64,000 nucleotides of DNA from the NCBI RefSeq assembly GCF_027107535.1, contig NZ_CP114283.1:6510001-6574000 (forward strand). Direction: 5' to 3'. Of the stretch, positions 1 through 9,118 are shown piece by piece. The position numbers and the translations under genes were made by a program. The stretch is from Streptomyces aurantiacus. GTDB lineage: Bacteria > Actinomycetota > Actinomycetes > Streptomycetales > Streptomycetaceae. The notes below the pieces were generated by a model that saw nothing but the letters and a program-made list of their open reading frames with translations, was not told the DNA's origin and did not search any database. Each line of letters opens with the position of its first letter. The first letter of the stretch is position 1.

Positions 1-1
1 C

Positions 2-67
2 GCCCCCGACGAGCACCTGCTCCTGGGCACCCACGTGGTGGTACGGGCCTCCGTGGCGCCCCGGTGA
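2..67 (+). CDS. LacI-family transcriptional regulator, C-terminal end (partial)
   Basis: Only the last 21 codons lie in the window, ending at TGA 65-67. The visible peptide contains LLLGTHVVVRAS, which resembles the closing segment of LacI/GalR sugar-responsive repressors (family pattern LPTELVVRxST). No DNA-binding part is visible, so the call rests on this short tail and on the neighbours, which are secreted polysaccharide-degrading enzymes of the kind LacI proteins control in Streptomyces. It runs towards the alginate-lyase-type gene on the other strand. Confidence 0.5.
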   Translation, partial: APDEHLLLGTHVVVRASVAPR

Positions 68-155
68 CGGACGGCCGCCGACCGCCGACCGCCGGACGAA
101 CCGGAGGGAACGGTCCGGGGCGGCGGCCCGCGGCGCACGGCGTACCGACCGTGCC

Positions 156-1403
156 CTACTTGGCGTACATCAGCGTCCCGAAGCCGAGTTGGTCGAATCC
201 GCCGCTGTTCGTGCCGTAGTCGCCCCCGCCGCCCTCGGGCCGCACGCTCTCGGCCATGGCGGTGATGTAGGGGACGGGCAGTCCCCGTCTGCGGGCGTAG
301 TGGTGGTGCAGGATGTCCCAGACCGGCCTGACCTGCCCGCGGCCCGACGAGGAGATCACCGTCTGCGACTGCTGGGCGCAGTTCTGGCCCGTGCCCCACG
401 TGTACGTCGTGAACGGCACGTCCTGCCCGAGGTTGTACCTGGCGACGTACTGGGCGGCCTTCATGAACCGGTTGTCGTCGTAGCCGTACAGGTCCTCGCC
501 CTGTGACCACGCCATCTCGCAGAAGGCGCCCATCTGGCCCATGCCCATCATGGTGTGCCCCTGGTCGCGCCCGCTCTCCTGCCACTGGGCGAGGCCCTGC
601 GAGTCGTACAGGAAGGGCACGGCGTGGGTGAGGGAGCCGTTGCCCGCGCCGTTCTTGAAGTAGTCCACCGCCTGGTCGTACTTGGCCGCGTCGTCGCACA
701 GGATGGCGATGGCGAGGACCGAGTTCATGGTGCACAGGTCCCAGTTGGCCCAGTAGTTGGTGATGCAGGCGTCGTTGTGCCGGGTCAGGAACTGGTGGTT
801 GAGCGGGTAGAAGACGTCGAGCATCATCGCCTTGAACCGGCCGAGGTCGAACCCGGTGTAGCCACGCATGAGTTCGGCGGCGTTCGCGAACTGGTAGCCG
901 TAGATCCCGGCGGCCAGGAAGCGGTCGGCGTTCCCGGTGACCGTGGTGAGCGTGGCCGACCAGGCGTTGAGGATGTCGCGTGCCGTGTCGCCGTGGGCGG
1001 TGGTGCCGGCGATCTTCCAGCGGAGGGCGTTCTGGTAGGCGGCGTGGATGTCGTTGTAGAGGATGCCGTAGTTCTCTCCGCTGCCGCCGCGGACGATTGT
1101 GGCCTGTGGACGCGGTGTCCAGGTACTGGCGGCGCGGGAGTTGGCGGTCAACCGGTTCCAGCCGGACAGCCACGGCTCGTCGCCCGCGGCGACCCGTACC
1201 TTGGCGCGGTTGAGCTCGCCGTAGGCGTGCAGCATGCCCGGGTGGGTGAAGGGCGCGGGGGCGGCCACTGCCGTGCTGCCGCCGAGCGCCGTGGCGCAGG
1301 CGCCGGTTGTGAGGGCGGCGGCGAGTCCACCGGCGGCCCGGAGGAGACCACGGCGGCCCAACTGCGCGCCGGAGGGGTGCTGGTGGGGGGATGTGCGGCT
1401 CAT
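156..1403 (-). CDS. Secreted alginate lyase family protein
   Basis: A protein of about 415 residues, exported by a twin-arginine-type signal: RRGLLRAAGG followed by a hydrophobic alanine-rich stretch and an AVAAPA cleavage region. The mature part is helical and matches the alginate_lyase (alpha/alpha toroid) family by pattern, with an NYWANWDLC block, a GRDQGHTMMGMG block carrying candidate catalytic residues, and a YGYDDNRF block. It probably cleaves uronic-acid polysaccharides outside the cell; the substrate is not known. The ATG at 1403 is chosen because GGAG lies 9 bases upstream; an in-frame TTG (1418) and ATG (1412) would add up to five residues. It faces a LacI-like tail and has a GH43 gene upstream on the same strand. 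Confidence 0.8.
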   Translation of the reverse strand: MSRTSPHQHPSGAQLGRRGLLRAAGGLAAALTTGACATALGGSTAVAAPAPFTHPGMLHAYGELNRAKVRVAAGDEPWLSGWNRLTANSRAASTWTPRPQATIVRGGSGENYGILYNDIHAAYQNALRWKIAGTTAHGDTARDILNAWSATLTTVTGNADRFLAAGIYGYQFANAAELMRGYTGFDLGRFKAMMLDVFYPLNHQFLTRHNDACITNYWANWDLCTMNSVLAIAILCDDAAKYDQAVDYFKNGAGNGSLTHAVPFLYDSQGLAQWQESGRDQGHTMMGMGQMGAFCEMAWSQGEDLYGYDDNRFMKAAQYVARYNLGQDVPFTTYTWGTGQNCAQQSQTVISSSGRGQVRPVWDILHHHYARRRGLPVPYITAMAESVRPEGGGGDYGTNSGGFDQLGFGTLMYAK

Positions 1404-1481
1404 TGCGTGCATCTCCAATCCAGTGAAGGATCAGCGGTACCGGGCGGTGCGGCAACGCACCCGATCGCCCGGGACCACTCA

Positions 1482-1770
1482 TGTGGGGGTGATGCTCACC
1501 TCGTCGAACTCGGAGGTGCGGCGGACCGGACGGCTGCGGAGGCAGACCGACAGGCCCACGTGCGAAGGGGGTTCCGGCGCCCTGGAGGCGGCCGGTCGAA
1601 GAGTGTGGGGGCCCGGCCGTGGCGGAGGCCGGCGGTCTCCGCCACCCGCCCCGAGCTGCTGCCGCTTGCCTCCTGCGGATGGGTGGCGGAGACCGAGCAG
1701 TAGTACGTGCGGCCCGCCCGTACTGCTCGGTTCGGAAAGGTCACGGTTTCGGTGCCGGAGGCGATCCGTC
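1482..1770 (-). pseudogene. Decayed C-terminus of a secreted carbohydrate-active protein
   Basis: The roughly 440 bases between the alginate-lyase and GH43 genes hold no intact gene. Two minus-strand frames carry recognisable fragments. One reads AVRAGRTYYCSVSAT and GRVAETA, like a fibronectin-III or Ig-like strand ending (TTYYYxVSAxN..VSATA). The other, in a different frame downstream, reads HVGLSVCLRS and TSEFDEVSIT and then a stop, like the closing strand of lectin/laminin-G-like modules in Streptomyces secreted enzymes (VGLAVxS..ATFDNVTV). A frame change between them suggests a broken gene tail. Edges are approximate and the reading rests on short motifs. Confidence 0.4.
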
Positions 1771-1844
1771 GGCAGGGACCCCGGTCGTGGCGGTGACGCC
1801 CACGGTCCGGGAACGGGCGGCACACCATGGGGCGGCAGGGGCGG

Positions 1845-3455
1845 CTACGGGCCCGGCCGCTCCGGATCGTCCAGCTCCCGCATCTCGAACCAGTCGAAGT
1901 CGGCCGGGGTCCGGGTCCCGCCCAGGTCCTGCGCGCAGACGCCGACGAACGCGCCGGTGAACCGCAGCCGGTCCCCGTAGTCGTCGGAGAGTCTGGTCGC
2001 GTCCAGGACCGGGCCGACGGGATGCCAGTGCGTGCCGTCGGGCGACGCGGAGAAGCGCAGGTGCGCACCGTCGAAGCGGGCCCGCAGGTGGACCGACTCC
2101 CAGTCGTCCGTGGCGAGTTCACTGTCCGGCAGTTCTCCGTAGACGCCGTCGTCGGTGAGGACGACCCCCAGTACGCGGCCCCTGCCCTCCGCGTGCGTGA
2201 GGCGGAGGTAGTAGTGCGTCGAGGTGTCGTACCAGCAGATGAGGCCCGCGAGTTGGGTGTAGTGCCCCGGGTGGAAGTCGACGACCGTCGTCACCTCGCA
2301 CCGCACGGAGGTGAGCCGTCTCGCGACCAGGCTCTGGTCGAACCGTGAGTGCGGGCTCTGCCGGCCGCGCAGCCGCAGATGCCCCGGCCGCTCGCCGAGG
2401 GACAGCCAGTCGGAGGCCGGGGGCGTGCGAAGCGTGCTCCAGTACCCGTGCAGGGAGGGCGAGTCGAAGTCGTCGCGGACGACGGGGGCGGCCACCGCTC
2501 CCGGCACGGGTCCCCTGGGCGCCGGGACCTCCAGGCCCGGCAGCCGTCCCCCGTCCGTCAGCCGCAGCCAGCCGTCGTCGGTCCAGGTCACCTGCTGCAG
2601 ACAGGTCTCCCGGCCGAGGACACAGCGCGGCCCGTCGGGCGTCCGTACGGGCCTGGAGGCCAGGTGGGCGAGGTACCACTCCCCTTCCGGCGTCTCGACC
2701 AGCTCGCCGTGGCCCGCCTTCTGGAGCGGCCAGTCGGGGTCGTCGCGGGTGGTCAGCAGCGAGCCCCGCGGGTCGAGTTCGTACGGGCCCGCCAGGTCCC
2801 GGGAACGGGCCATCAGGATGCCGTGGTTCCAGCCGGTGCCGCCCTCGGCGAGCATCAGGTAGTACCAGCCGTCGCGCCGGTAGACGTTGGGCCCCTCGAT
2901 CAGTTCCTCGTGCGTGAGGATGGTGCGCGGCTGCCCGATCAGGGCCTGTTCGCGGGCGTCGTACTCCTGGAGCAGGATCCCGGCGAAGGACGGATGCCCG
3001 TCGCGGGGATCCCACTGCATGTTCAGCAGCCAGCTGCGGCCGTCCTCGTCGTGGAAGAACGACGGGTCGAAGCCCGAGGAGTTCAGGAACACCGGATCCG
3101 ACCACGGGCCCTCGATCGACGGAGCCGTGATCAGGAAGTTGTCGACGTCCTTGTACGGGTGCCCGACGGTCCGCACGATGCTGTGGACGAGCCAGAACAG
3201 CCCGTCGTGGTGCGAGAGGGAGGGCGCCCACACGCCCGCCGAGTCGGCGACTCCGCGCAGGTCGAGCAGTTCGGGCCGGTCCAGGAGGTGACCGGTCGGC
3301 TCCCAGTGGACGAGGTCGGTCGAGCGGTGCACGGGTACGCCCGGGAACCATTCGAAGGTGGAGGTGGCGAGGAGGTACTCCGCGCCGACGCGCACGATGC
3401 TCGGATCCGGGTGGAATCCCGGCAGCACGGGATTCCGTATGCGGCCCGCGGTCAT
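1845..3455 (-). CDS. Glycoside hydrolase family 43 beta-xylosidase-like protein
   Basis: A 536-residue protein without a signal peptide, so probably cytoplasmic, acting on imported xylo-oligosaccharides (beta-1,4-xylosidase or arabinofuranosidase activity). The N-terminal five-bladed propeller starts with NPVLPGFHPDPSIVRVG, whose Asp at about residue 17 is the family's general base. GFDPSFFHDEDG carries the second acid and ELIEGPNVY the Glu general acid. The C-terminal part, from about residue 330, is the usual beta-sandwich (DDFDSPSLHGYWSTLR to the end), typical of long XynB-type enzymes. The ATG at 3455 is the only good start although its Shine-Dalgarno sequence is weak. A promoter and a xylan-type operator lie 240-300 bases upstream. 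Confidence 0.92.
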   Translation of the reverse strand: MTAGRIRNPVLPGFHPDPSIVRVGAEYLLATSTFEWFPGVPVHRSTDLVHWEPTGHLLDRPELLDLRGVADSAGVWAPSLSHHDGLFWLVHSIVRTVGHPYKDVDNFLITAPSIEGPWSDPVFLNSSGFDPSFFHDEDGRSWLLNMQWDPRDGHPSFAGILLQEYDAREQALIGQPRTILTHEELIEGPNVYRRDGWYYLMLAEGGTGWNHGILMARSRDLAGPYELDPRGSLLTTRDDPDWPLQKAGHGELVETPEGEWYLAHLASRPVRTPDGPRCVLGRETCLQQVTWTDDGWLRLTDGGRLPGLEVPAPRGPVPGAVAAPVVRDDFDSPSLHGYWSTLRTPPASDWLSLGERPGHLRLRGRQSPHSRFDQSLVARRLTSVRCEVTTVVDFHPGHYTQLAGLICWYDTSTHYYLRLTHAEGRGRVLGVVLTDDGVYGELPDSELATDDWESVHLRARFDGAHLRFSASPDGTHWHPVGPVLDATRLSDDYGDRLRFTGAFVGVCAQDLGGTRTPADFDWFEMRELDDPERPGP

Positions 3456-3591
3456 GCGGGTCCGCCGCGGGCGGACGCCGTGCGGGCGGGGGCCGCGACG
3501 CCTGCCGCCACCCGAACCCCTTGGCCGACGTGGTGTTCCATGCCTTCACCCCTCTGTTCCCGCGTGCGGCGCGTCGGTCTGCGTGTTCCGT

Positions 3592-3641
3592 GTTCTGTGT
3601 TCCGAGAAGCTTCGAAGCGTTCTGTGTTCCGAGAGGCTTCG
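3592..3641. repeat. Tandem direct repeat, 27-bp period, in the GH43 leader
   Basis: Two 23-base copies begin at 3592 and 3619 and share GTTCTGTGTTCCGAGA; they differ at one base. Each ends in the half-palindrome GCTTCG, and where they join, GCTTCGAAGC (3609-3618) is a perfect 10-base palindrome. They lie between the predicted GH43 promoter and its start codon, so they would be in the 5' leader and could be an extra operator or an RNA element. The function is unknown. Confidence 0.6.
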
Positions 3642-3695
3642 GTGCGGAGGGACCGGAGCAATCGCCGTTCCCTCACGCCGTGTCGAGGCGCGCTC

Positions 3696-3724
3696 AATGT
3701 AGGAACCGGTTGTCACGGGGTCAA
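3696..3724 (-). promoter_or_regulatory. Predicted vegetative promoter of the GH43 gene
   Basis: On the minus strand, TTGACC (-35) and TACATT (-10) are separated by exactly 17 bases, a good match to the main Streptomyces sigma factor. Transcription would start near 3689, giving a leader of about 230 bases to the GH43 start at 3455. The stretch 3456-4091 has no gene; besides this promoter, the repeat and the operator, nothing else stands out in it. Confidence 0.5.
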
Positions 3725-3751
3725 CGCTTCTGTCGCGGGGGCACCGCTACT

Positions 3752-3762
3752 CGAAACTTTCG
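3752..3762. promoter_or_regulatory. CGAAACTTTCG operator (xylan-regulon type)
   Basis: A perfect inverted repeat, CGAAA-C-TTTCG, sits 27 bases upstream of the predicted -35 of the GH43 promoter. This 11-mer is known from upstream regions of xylanase and xylosidase genes in Streptomyces, where it is bound by a repressor lifted by xylan sugars. Its place supports a xylan role for the GH43 enzyme. It could also touch the promoter of the divergent sigma-factor gene. Confidence 0.65.
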
Positions 3763-4091
3763 CTCCGCCCGCGTGCAGCGGAGGCCGCCGGAACGCCCTC
3801 GGGAGGCCGCTGTGATCATGCGCGGTCGTGGAGTACGCCTCCCCCGCCGCCCGGCTCGGTACCGTGCGGCCGGCGAAAGGTGGGTTCACGAGTGGCCGAG
3901 AAAATCAACCACGCAGAACACGTGATACATCTCACCCGCATTTTGCGGCAATTCAGGCCCGCCACCGGCGGCCCGGGCGGGTGTACCTTTATGGGACGGA
4001 AAGAGGAATACGAGAATTCGGGGTTTCCGAGGGCCGAGTGGCCCTGGTTGACATTGCTTGCGTGTGCGCGGGGACAGAGGCCCGGGAAGAG

Positions 4092-5105
4092 ATGCTGAGC
4101 GCGATGGAGACAGAGCCCCAGGAGCAGATGCTTCCGCTGCCCACGGACGACGAGTCCGACGGCCCGGACCCGGTCCTCAGGTCCGACGGCGCCTCGGTCG
4201 ACCAGGTGCGGGACTATCTGAAGGTCATCGGCCGGGTCCGCCTGCTCACCGCCGAACAGGAGGTGGACCTCGCCAAACGGATCGAGGCCGGCCTGTTCGC
4301 CGAGCGGCGCCTCGACGAGGAACCGCACCTGGACGCGCTGTTCCGGCAGGAGCTGGCAGCCCTCGCCGAGGACGGGCGGCGCGCGAAGTCCCACCTCATA
4401 GAGGCGAACCTCCGGCTGGTCGTGTCCATAGCCAAGCGCTACGCGCGGCGCGGACTCACGTTCCTGGACCTGGTCCAGGAGGGCAACACGGGCCTGATCC
4501 GCGCCGTCGAGAAGTTCGACTACGTCAAGGGATTCAAGTTCTCGACCTACGCCACCTGGTGGATCCGGCAGGCGATAACCCGTGCCCTGGCCGACCAGAG
4601 TCGCACGATCCGCATTCCGGTCCACGCCGTGGAAGCGATCAACAAAGTGGCCAGACTTCGCCGGGAATTGCTCCAGGAACTGGGTGTCGAACCCACGGTG
4701 GAGCTCATCGCCGAGAAACTTGATCTCCCCGTCTCGAAGATCATCGAACTCGACGGATACATCAAGGAACCGGTCTCGCTGCATTTGCCTCTGGGCGAGG
4801 ACGGCGGTACCGAACTGGGTGACGTGATCGAGGACAGCGAGAGCGTCTCCCCCTTCGACACGGTCACGTTCCATCTCCTCAGGGACACCATCCAGGCCGT
4901 CCTGTCCCACATGACCCCGCGCGAGGCGGGCATCATCACCCTGCGCTACGGGCTCCGGGACGGCCAGGCCAAGACCCTGGAGGAGATCGGCCAGGTGTAC
5001 GGGGTCACCCGTGAGCGCATCCGCCAGATCGAGTCCAAGACGATGTCGAAACTGCGTCACCCCTCCCGTTCGCAGGCGCTGCAGGACTACGTGGGCCTCG
5101 GCTGA
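4092..5105 (+). CDS. RNA polymerase sigma factor, group 2 (HrdA/C/D-like)
   Basis: Directs RNA polymerase to a promoter set resembling the vegetative one. Regions in order: 1.2 ([20 protein letters not shown]), 2 with [12 protein letters not shown] and the -10-reading block [17 protein letters not shown], 3 ([13 protein letters not shown] and the [11 protein letters not shown] finger), and 4 with the helix-turn-helix [20 protein letters not shown]. There is no long acidic region 1.1, so it is not the essential HrdB. The start is uncertain: ATG 4092 has GGGAAGAG very close; alternatives are ATG 4104 and GTG 4038, which is preceded by GAGGG. A 16-base direct repeat (5096-5111 and 5120-5135) covers the stop codon. 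No anti-sigma gene is adjacent. Confidence 0.9.
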   Translation: MLSAMETEPQEQMLPLPTDDESDGPDPVLRSDGASVDQVRDYLKVIGRVRLLTAEQEVDLAKRIEAGLFAERRLDEEPHLDALFRQELAALAEDGRRAKSHLIEANLRLVVSIAKRYARRGLTFLDLVQEGNTGLIRAVEKFDYVKGFKFSTYATWWIRQAITRALADQSRTIRIPVHAVEAINKVARLRRELLQELGVEPTVELIAEKLDLPVSKIIELDGYIKEPVSLHLPLGEDGGTELGDVIEDSESVSPFDTVTFHLLRDTIQAVLSHMTPREAGIITLRYGLRDGQAKTLEEIGQVYGVTRERIRQIESKTMSKLRHPSRSQALQDYVGLG

Positions 5106-5191
5106 GCCGTGGCCGGATTCCTCGGCTGAGCCGTGACCGGTCCGGCACCCGGGCCGGAACGGCGAAGCCCCGGTGCGCGCGGACCGCCGAG

Positions 5192-7606
5192 TCACTGCAC
5201 CGGTAGTGCCTGCTCGGCCCAGATGGTCTTCCCGGCGCCGCTGGGGCGCGTACCCCAGCGGTCGGTGAGCTGGGCGACGAGCAGCAGGCCGCGGCCGCCC
5301 TCGTCGAACGTGCGGGCCCGGCGCAGGTGCGGCGAGGTGCTGCTGGCGTCGGAGACCTCGCAGATCAGGGCGCGGTCACGGATGAGCCTCAGCTGGATGG
5401 GGGCACCGCCGTACCGGATGGCGTTCGTGACCAGCTCGCTCACCACGAGTTCCGTGACGAACGCGGCCTCGTCGAGACCCCAGCGGGTCAGCTGCTCCGT
5501 GGCGTACTGCCGGGCGGTCGCGACCACCGCGGGATCGGCCTCCAGGTCCCAGACGGCCACCTGCCCGGCGTCCAGCGCGCGGGTGCGGGCCAGGAGCAGG
5601 GCCACGTCGTCGGCGGGGCGCTCCGGGAGCAGGGCCTTGAGGACGTTGTCGCACGCGTCCTCGAGGTTGCGGGCCGGGGCGGCCAGGGAGGTGCACAGCG
5701 CCGCGGTGCCCGCGTCCACGTCGAGATCGCGGGCCTCGACCAGGCCGTCCGTGTAGAGGGCCAGCACCGCGCCCTCGGGCAGGTCCAGTTCGGTGGCCTC
5801 GAACGGCAGCCCTCCGACCCCGAGCATCGGCCCCGCCGCGACCTCGACGACCTCCACCGTTCCGTCCGGGAGCAGCAGGACGGGCGGCGGATGTCCGGCC
5901 GAGGCGATCGTGCAGTGGCGGGACACCGGGTCGTAGACCGCGTACAGGCAGGTGGCGCCGATCTCCCCGTCCATCGAGCTCTCGTCGGCCGCCAGGTGCC
6001 CGACCAGGTCGTCCAGGTGCGTGAGCAGCTCGTCCGGGGGCAGATCGACGTCGGCGAGGGTCCAGACGGCCGTGCGGAGCCGGCCCATGGTGACGGAGGC
6101 GTGGATGCCGTGTCCGACGACGTCCCCGACGACCAGTGCCACCCGGGTCCCGGACAGCGGGATCACGTCGAACCAGTCGCCGCCCACTCCGGCCTGCGAC
6201 AGCGCCGGCAGATAGCGGGAGGCGAACTCGACCGCCGCCTGCCCCGCCATCGCCTGGGGCAGCAGACTGCGCTGGAGGGCGAGAGCCGTGGTGCGCTCCC
6301 GGGTGTACCGGCGCGCGTTGTCCACGCAGACGGCCGCGCGGCTGGTCAGCTCCTGCGCGAGTGTCACGTCGTCGCTGTCGAAGGGATCGGGGCTCTGGGC
6401 GGTGAGCAGCCGTACGAAGACCGCCACCCCCAGCGTCGTACCGCGTGCCACCAACGGGACGGCCATCAGGGAGAACTCGTTGGCGGCCACCTCCCGCAGG
6501 TTCACGGTCCGGGCGGTGTCGAGCGCGAGCCACTCGTCGACGTCCTTCTCGCCGGTCCGGGTGACCACGGCACCGCCGGTGGCGAGCGCGCGGGCCGTCG
6601 GGGAGAACGCCGGGTAGACGTCCGCCGCGCCCAGGTCGATCGAGGCCTCCGGGGCCCCCGCGCTGTGGGAGTGGTGGGCGACGCGGCGCAGCTCCACCTC
6701 GTCGCCCACGGGGCCGACCGCGGGTTCCTCGCCCTGCAGCACCGAGTCCAGGAGGTCGACGCTGACGAAGTCGGCCATCCTGGGGACCGCCAGCTCGGCC
6801 AGCTCCCGTGCGGTGTGGATGACGTCGAGTTTCGTACCGATGCGGGCGGCGGCGTCGTTCAGGATGGCGAGCCGCTGCCGTGCCCAGTGCTGCTCACTGC
6901 TGTCGAACGCGGCCAGCGCGACGGCGACGAGTTCGCCGGAGGGGTCGTTGACCGGCCACATCTCGATGTTCCACGCGTGCATGCGCAGCCCCGAGGGCGC
7001 GCGGGTCCAGCTCTCGTAGTGGACCGGCCCGCCCGTCTCGACGACCTTGCGCAGATGCCGCAGGAAGCCACGGCTGTGTTCGGCGTCCTCCACCGTGTCG
7101 GGGAAGAACCGGTGCAGGAACTCCGCCTCCTGGGCGCCCATGACCCGGCACGCCGTGTCGTTCATCCGCAGATAGCGCTGCTCGGTGTCGAAGACCGACA
7201 TGGACATCGACGCCTGCCGGAAAGCCTGTTCCCCCAGGTCGCGGCCCCGCTCGTCGGGCGCCGCGGTGATCACGTACCCCCGCGGCTCTCCCTTGGCGCC
7301 CTGCAGCGGGCACATGCGCAGGGCCAGCTCGGCCCGTCGCCCGTCCCAGCGCCGTACGGGCACGACGGCGCTGCCGCTCCTGCGCAGGGCCAGCCAGGCC
7401 GGCCGGGGCTCGCCGTCCACCAGCTCGGCCGCCGGCCGTCCGGTGACCTCCGCGGCGGCGTAGCCCGTCAGCAGCCGCGCCCCGTCGCTCCAGCCCGTGA
7501 CCGTGCCGTGCACGTCGACCACCGCCATGGCGTCACCGGCCGTGGCCGCCCGCTTTCCGTCGCGCGGCAATGTCACCATGTGTACAAGAATGGTCCCATT
7601 CGGCAT
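5192..7606 (-). CDS. PAS-GAF-SpoIIE phosphatase with HATPase domain (RsbU-like)
   Basis: An 804-residue signalling protein of a type common in Streptomyces, thought to control partner-switching of anti-anti-sigma proteins. Domains in order: PAS (about 25-110), second PAS (about 125-245), GAF (about 250-435), PP2C/SpoIIE phosphatase (about 450-665; metal-binding blocks GVGGDWFDV, VVGDVVGHG and YTDGLVEARD), and an anti-sigma-type ATPase (about 680-800; ELVTNAIRYGG N-box and DEGGRGLLLVAQL G-box). There are no membrane segments. Having phosphatase and kinase-like ATPase on one chain suggests both control steps are in one protein. It converges with the sigma-factor gene, which may or may not be a target. 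The start could also be the ATG ten codons on (7579). Confidence 0.92.
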   Translation of the reverse strand: MPNGTILVHMVTLPRDGKRAATAGDAMAVVDVHGTVTGWSDGARLLTGYAAAEVTGRPAAELVDGEPRPAWLALRRSGSAVVPVRRWDGRRAELALRMCPLQGAKGEPRGYVITAAPDERGRDLGEQAFRQASMSMSVFDTEQRYLRMNDTACRVMGAQEAEFLHRFFPDTVEDAEHSRGFLRHLRKVVETGGPVHYESWTRAPSGLRMHAWNIEMWPVNDPSGELVAVALAAFDSSEQHWARQRLAILNDAAARIGTKLDVIHTARELAELAVPRMADFVSVDLLDSVLQGEEPAVGPVGDEVELRRVAHHSHSAGAPEASIDLGAADVYPAFSPTARALATGGAVVTRTGEKDVDEWLALDTARTVNLREVAANEFSLMAVPLVARGTTLGVAVFVRLLTAQSPDPFDSDDVTLAQELTSRAAVCVDNARRYTRERTTALALQRSLLPQAMAGQAAVEFASRYLPALSQAGVGGDWFDVIPLSGTRVALVVGDVVGHGIHASVTMGRLRTAVWTLADVDLPPDELLTHLDDLVGHLAADESSMDGEIGATCLYAVYDPVSRHCTIASAGHPPPVLLLPDGTVEVVEVAAGPMLGVGGLPFEATELDLPEGAVLALYTDGLVEARDLDVDAGTAALCTSLAAPARNLEDACDNVLKALLPERPADDVALLLARTRALDAGQVAVWDLEADPAVVATARQYATEQLTRWGLDEAAFVTELVVSELVTNAIRYGGAPIQLRLIRDRALICEVSDASSTSPHLRRARTFDEGGRGLLLVAQLTDRWGTRPSGAGKTIWAEQALPVQ

Positions 7607-7721
7607 TCACATCAAGCCGGATGCCGGGGGCCTCGCGGTCGACGGACGTCCCGGAGCCGCCGCGCGGGCGGCGGCGGCCCCTCGACCGTGACGTACGGGG
7701 TCGGCCGGACGCCTGGGAGCC

Positions 7722-9099
7722 CTACGAGGCGGCCCGCTCGTCCCGGGCCCCGGCGCCGGGCAGTGCCAGGCCGAGGTGGTCGCGCAGGGTCGAGCCCTCG
7801 TACTCGGTGCGGAACACTCCGCGTTCCTGAAGGAGCGGGACCACGGTGTCGGCGAAGGCGTCGAGACCGCCGGGGGTGAGGTGCGGGACGAGGATGAACC
7901 CGTCGGCGGCGTCGGCCTGGACGAGGTCGTCGATGGCCGTCGCGACGGTGTCCGGGGAACCGACGAAGTTCTGCCGGCTGCCCGTCTCGATGACCAGGTC
8001 GCGGATGGACCAGTTGTTGGCCGCCCCGCGCTCGCGCCATTCGCGGGCGGTGGCCACCGGGTCGCGGTACATGCGGACCTGGGCCCGGCCGCGTGCGAGG
8101 GTGTGCTCGCCGGGGTCGGGGTCGATGTCGGGCAGCGGGCCGTCCGGGTCGTACGCGGACAGGTCGCGGTTCCAGACGAACTCCAGGTGCTTGAGCGCGG
8201 TCGCCCCGCTGACCTGCCCGCGGCGCACCTCGCGGGCCAGTTCCGCCGCCTCGGTGTCCGTGTCGCCCAGGACGAAGGTCGCGGCGGGCAGGATCAGCAA
8301 CTGGTCGGGCCTGCGGCCGTGACGGGCCAGGCGGCCCTTGACGTCCGTGTAGAACGCCTGGCCCTCCTCCAGGGTGGCGTAGCGGCTGAAGATCGCGTCG
8401 GCACTCGCGGCGGCGAACTCCCGGCCCTCCTCGGAGTCGCCGGCCTGGAAGATCACCGGGCGGCCCTGTGGGGAGCCCGGGACGTTGAAGCGTCCCTCGA
8501 TGTCGAAGTGCCGCCCCCGGTGGACGAAGGCTCCGGCCTCCGCGTCGCGCAGGAACCTGCCGGTGGCCCGGTCGGCGACGATCTCGTCCGCCGGCCAGGA
8601 GTCGAAGAGTTCGTTCGCGGTGGCCAGGAACTCCTCGGCCCTGGAGTAGCGCTCCTCCTGCGGGAGAACTTCCGCCGCGGCGGAAGTTCTCACCGGTGAA
8701 GGCGTCCCAGGAGGTGACGACGTTCCAGGCGGCCCGTCCGTCCGAGAGGTGGTCGAGGCTCGCGAACTGACGTGCCACCTCGTAGGGCTCGTTGAAGGTG
8801 GAGGTGATGGTGCCGGTCAGTCCGAGGCGTTCGGTGACGGCGGCGAGCGCGGCGAGGACGGTGAAGGTGTCGGGGCGTCCGACGACGTCCAGGTCGTAGA
8901 TCCTGCCGCCCTGTTCGCGCAGGCGCAGGCCTTCGGCGAGGAACAGGAAGTCGAATTTGGCGCGTTCGGCGGTGCGTGCGAAGTGCGTGAAGGAGCTGAA
9001 CTCGATGTGGCTGCCGGCCGCGGGGTCGCTCCACACGGTGGTGGTGTTGACGCCGGGGAAGTGGGCCGCGAGGTGGATCTGCTTGCGGGGCCTGCTCAT
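7722..9099 (-). pseudogene. LLM-class flavin monooxygenase (NtaA/SnaA/DszA type), frameshifted
   Basis: Two overlapping frames together spell one full family member of about 455 residues. The upstream part, from ATG 9099, runs MSRPRKQIHLAAHF to SWDAFTGENFRRGG. The rest, in the +1 frame, resumes at LPQEERYSRAEEFLATANEL and runs to the stop at 7722. Intact relatives read NFRRGGxLPQxxRYSRA without a break, so one extra base is present near 8680-8690, inside a perfect 28-base palindrome. Such enzymes use FMNH2 and oxygen to desulfurise or oxidise small compounds, fitting the cysteine-type leader upstream. It is second in an operon with the intact paralogue (19-base gap). A sequencing artefact at the hairpin is possible. 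Confidence 0.8.
8664..8691. repeat. Perfect 28-bp palindrome inside the monooxygenase gene
   Basis: The segment begins GAGAACTTCCGCC and its second half is the exact reverse complement with no spacer, so it can fold into a cruciform or a 12-13 bp hairpin. It sits precisely where the monooxygenase reading frame breaks. Confidence 0.9.
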
Positions 9100-9118
9100 G
9101 GTCGTGGGTCCTTCCGGC

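Noticed and set aside
4048..4076. TTGACA at 4048-4053 as a -35 for the sigma gene
   Set aside because: No -10 element lies 16-19 bases downstream, and the position is inside a possible coding start.
3828..4091. An 88-residue N-terminal extension of the sigma factor
   Set aside because: The extra sequence shows no sigma region 1.1 features and no ribosome site at its ATG; it is an open frame by base composition only.
5096..5135. A 16-base direct repeat over the sigma-factor stop codon as an attachment site
   Set aside because: Too short, no mobile genes nearby, and spacing of 24 bases fits a simple local duplication.
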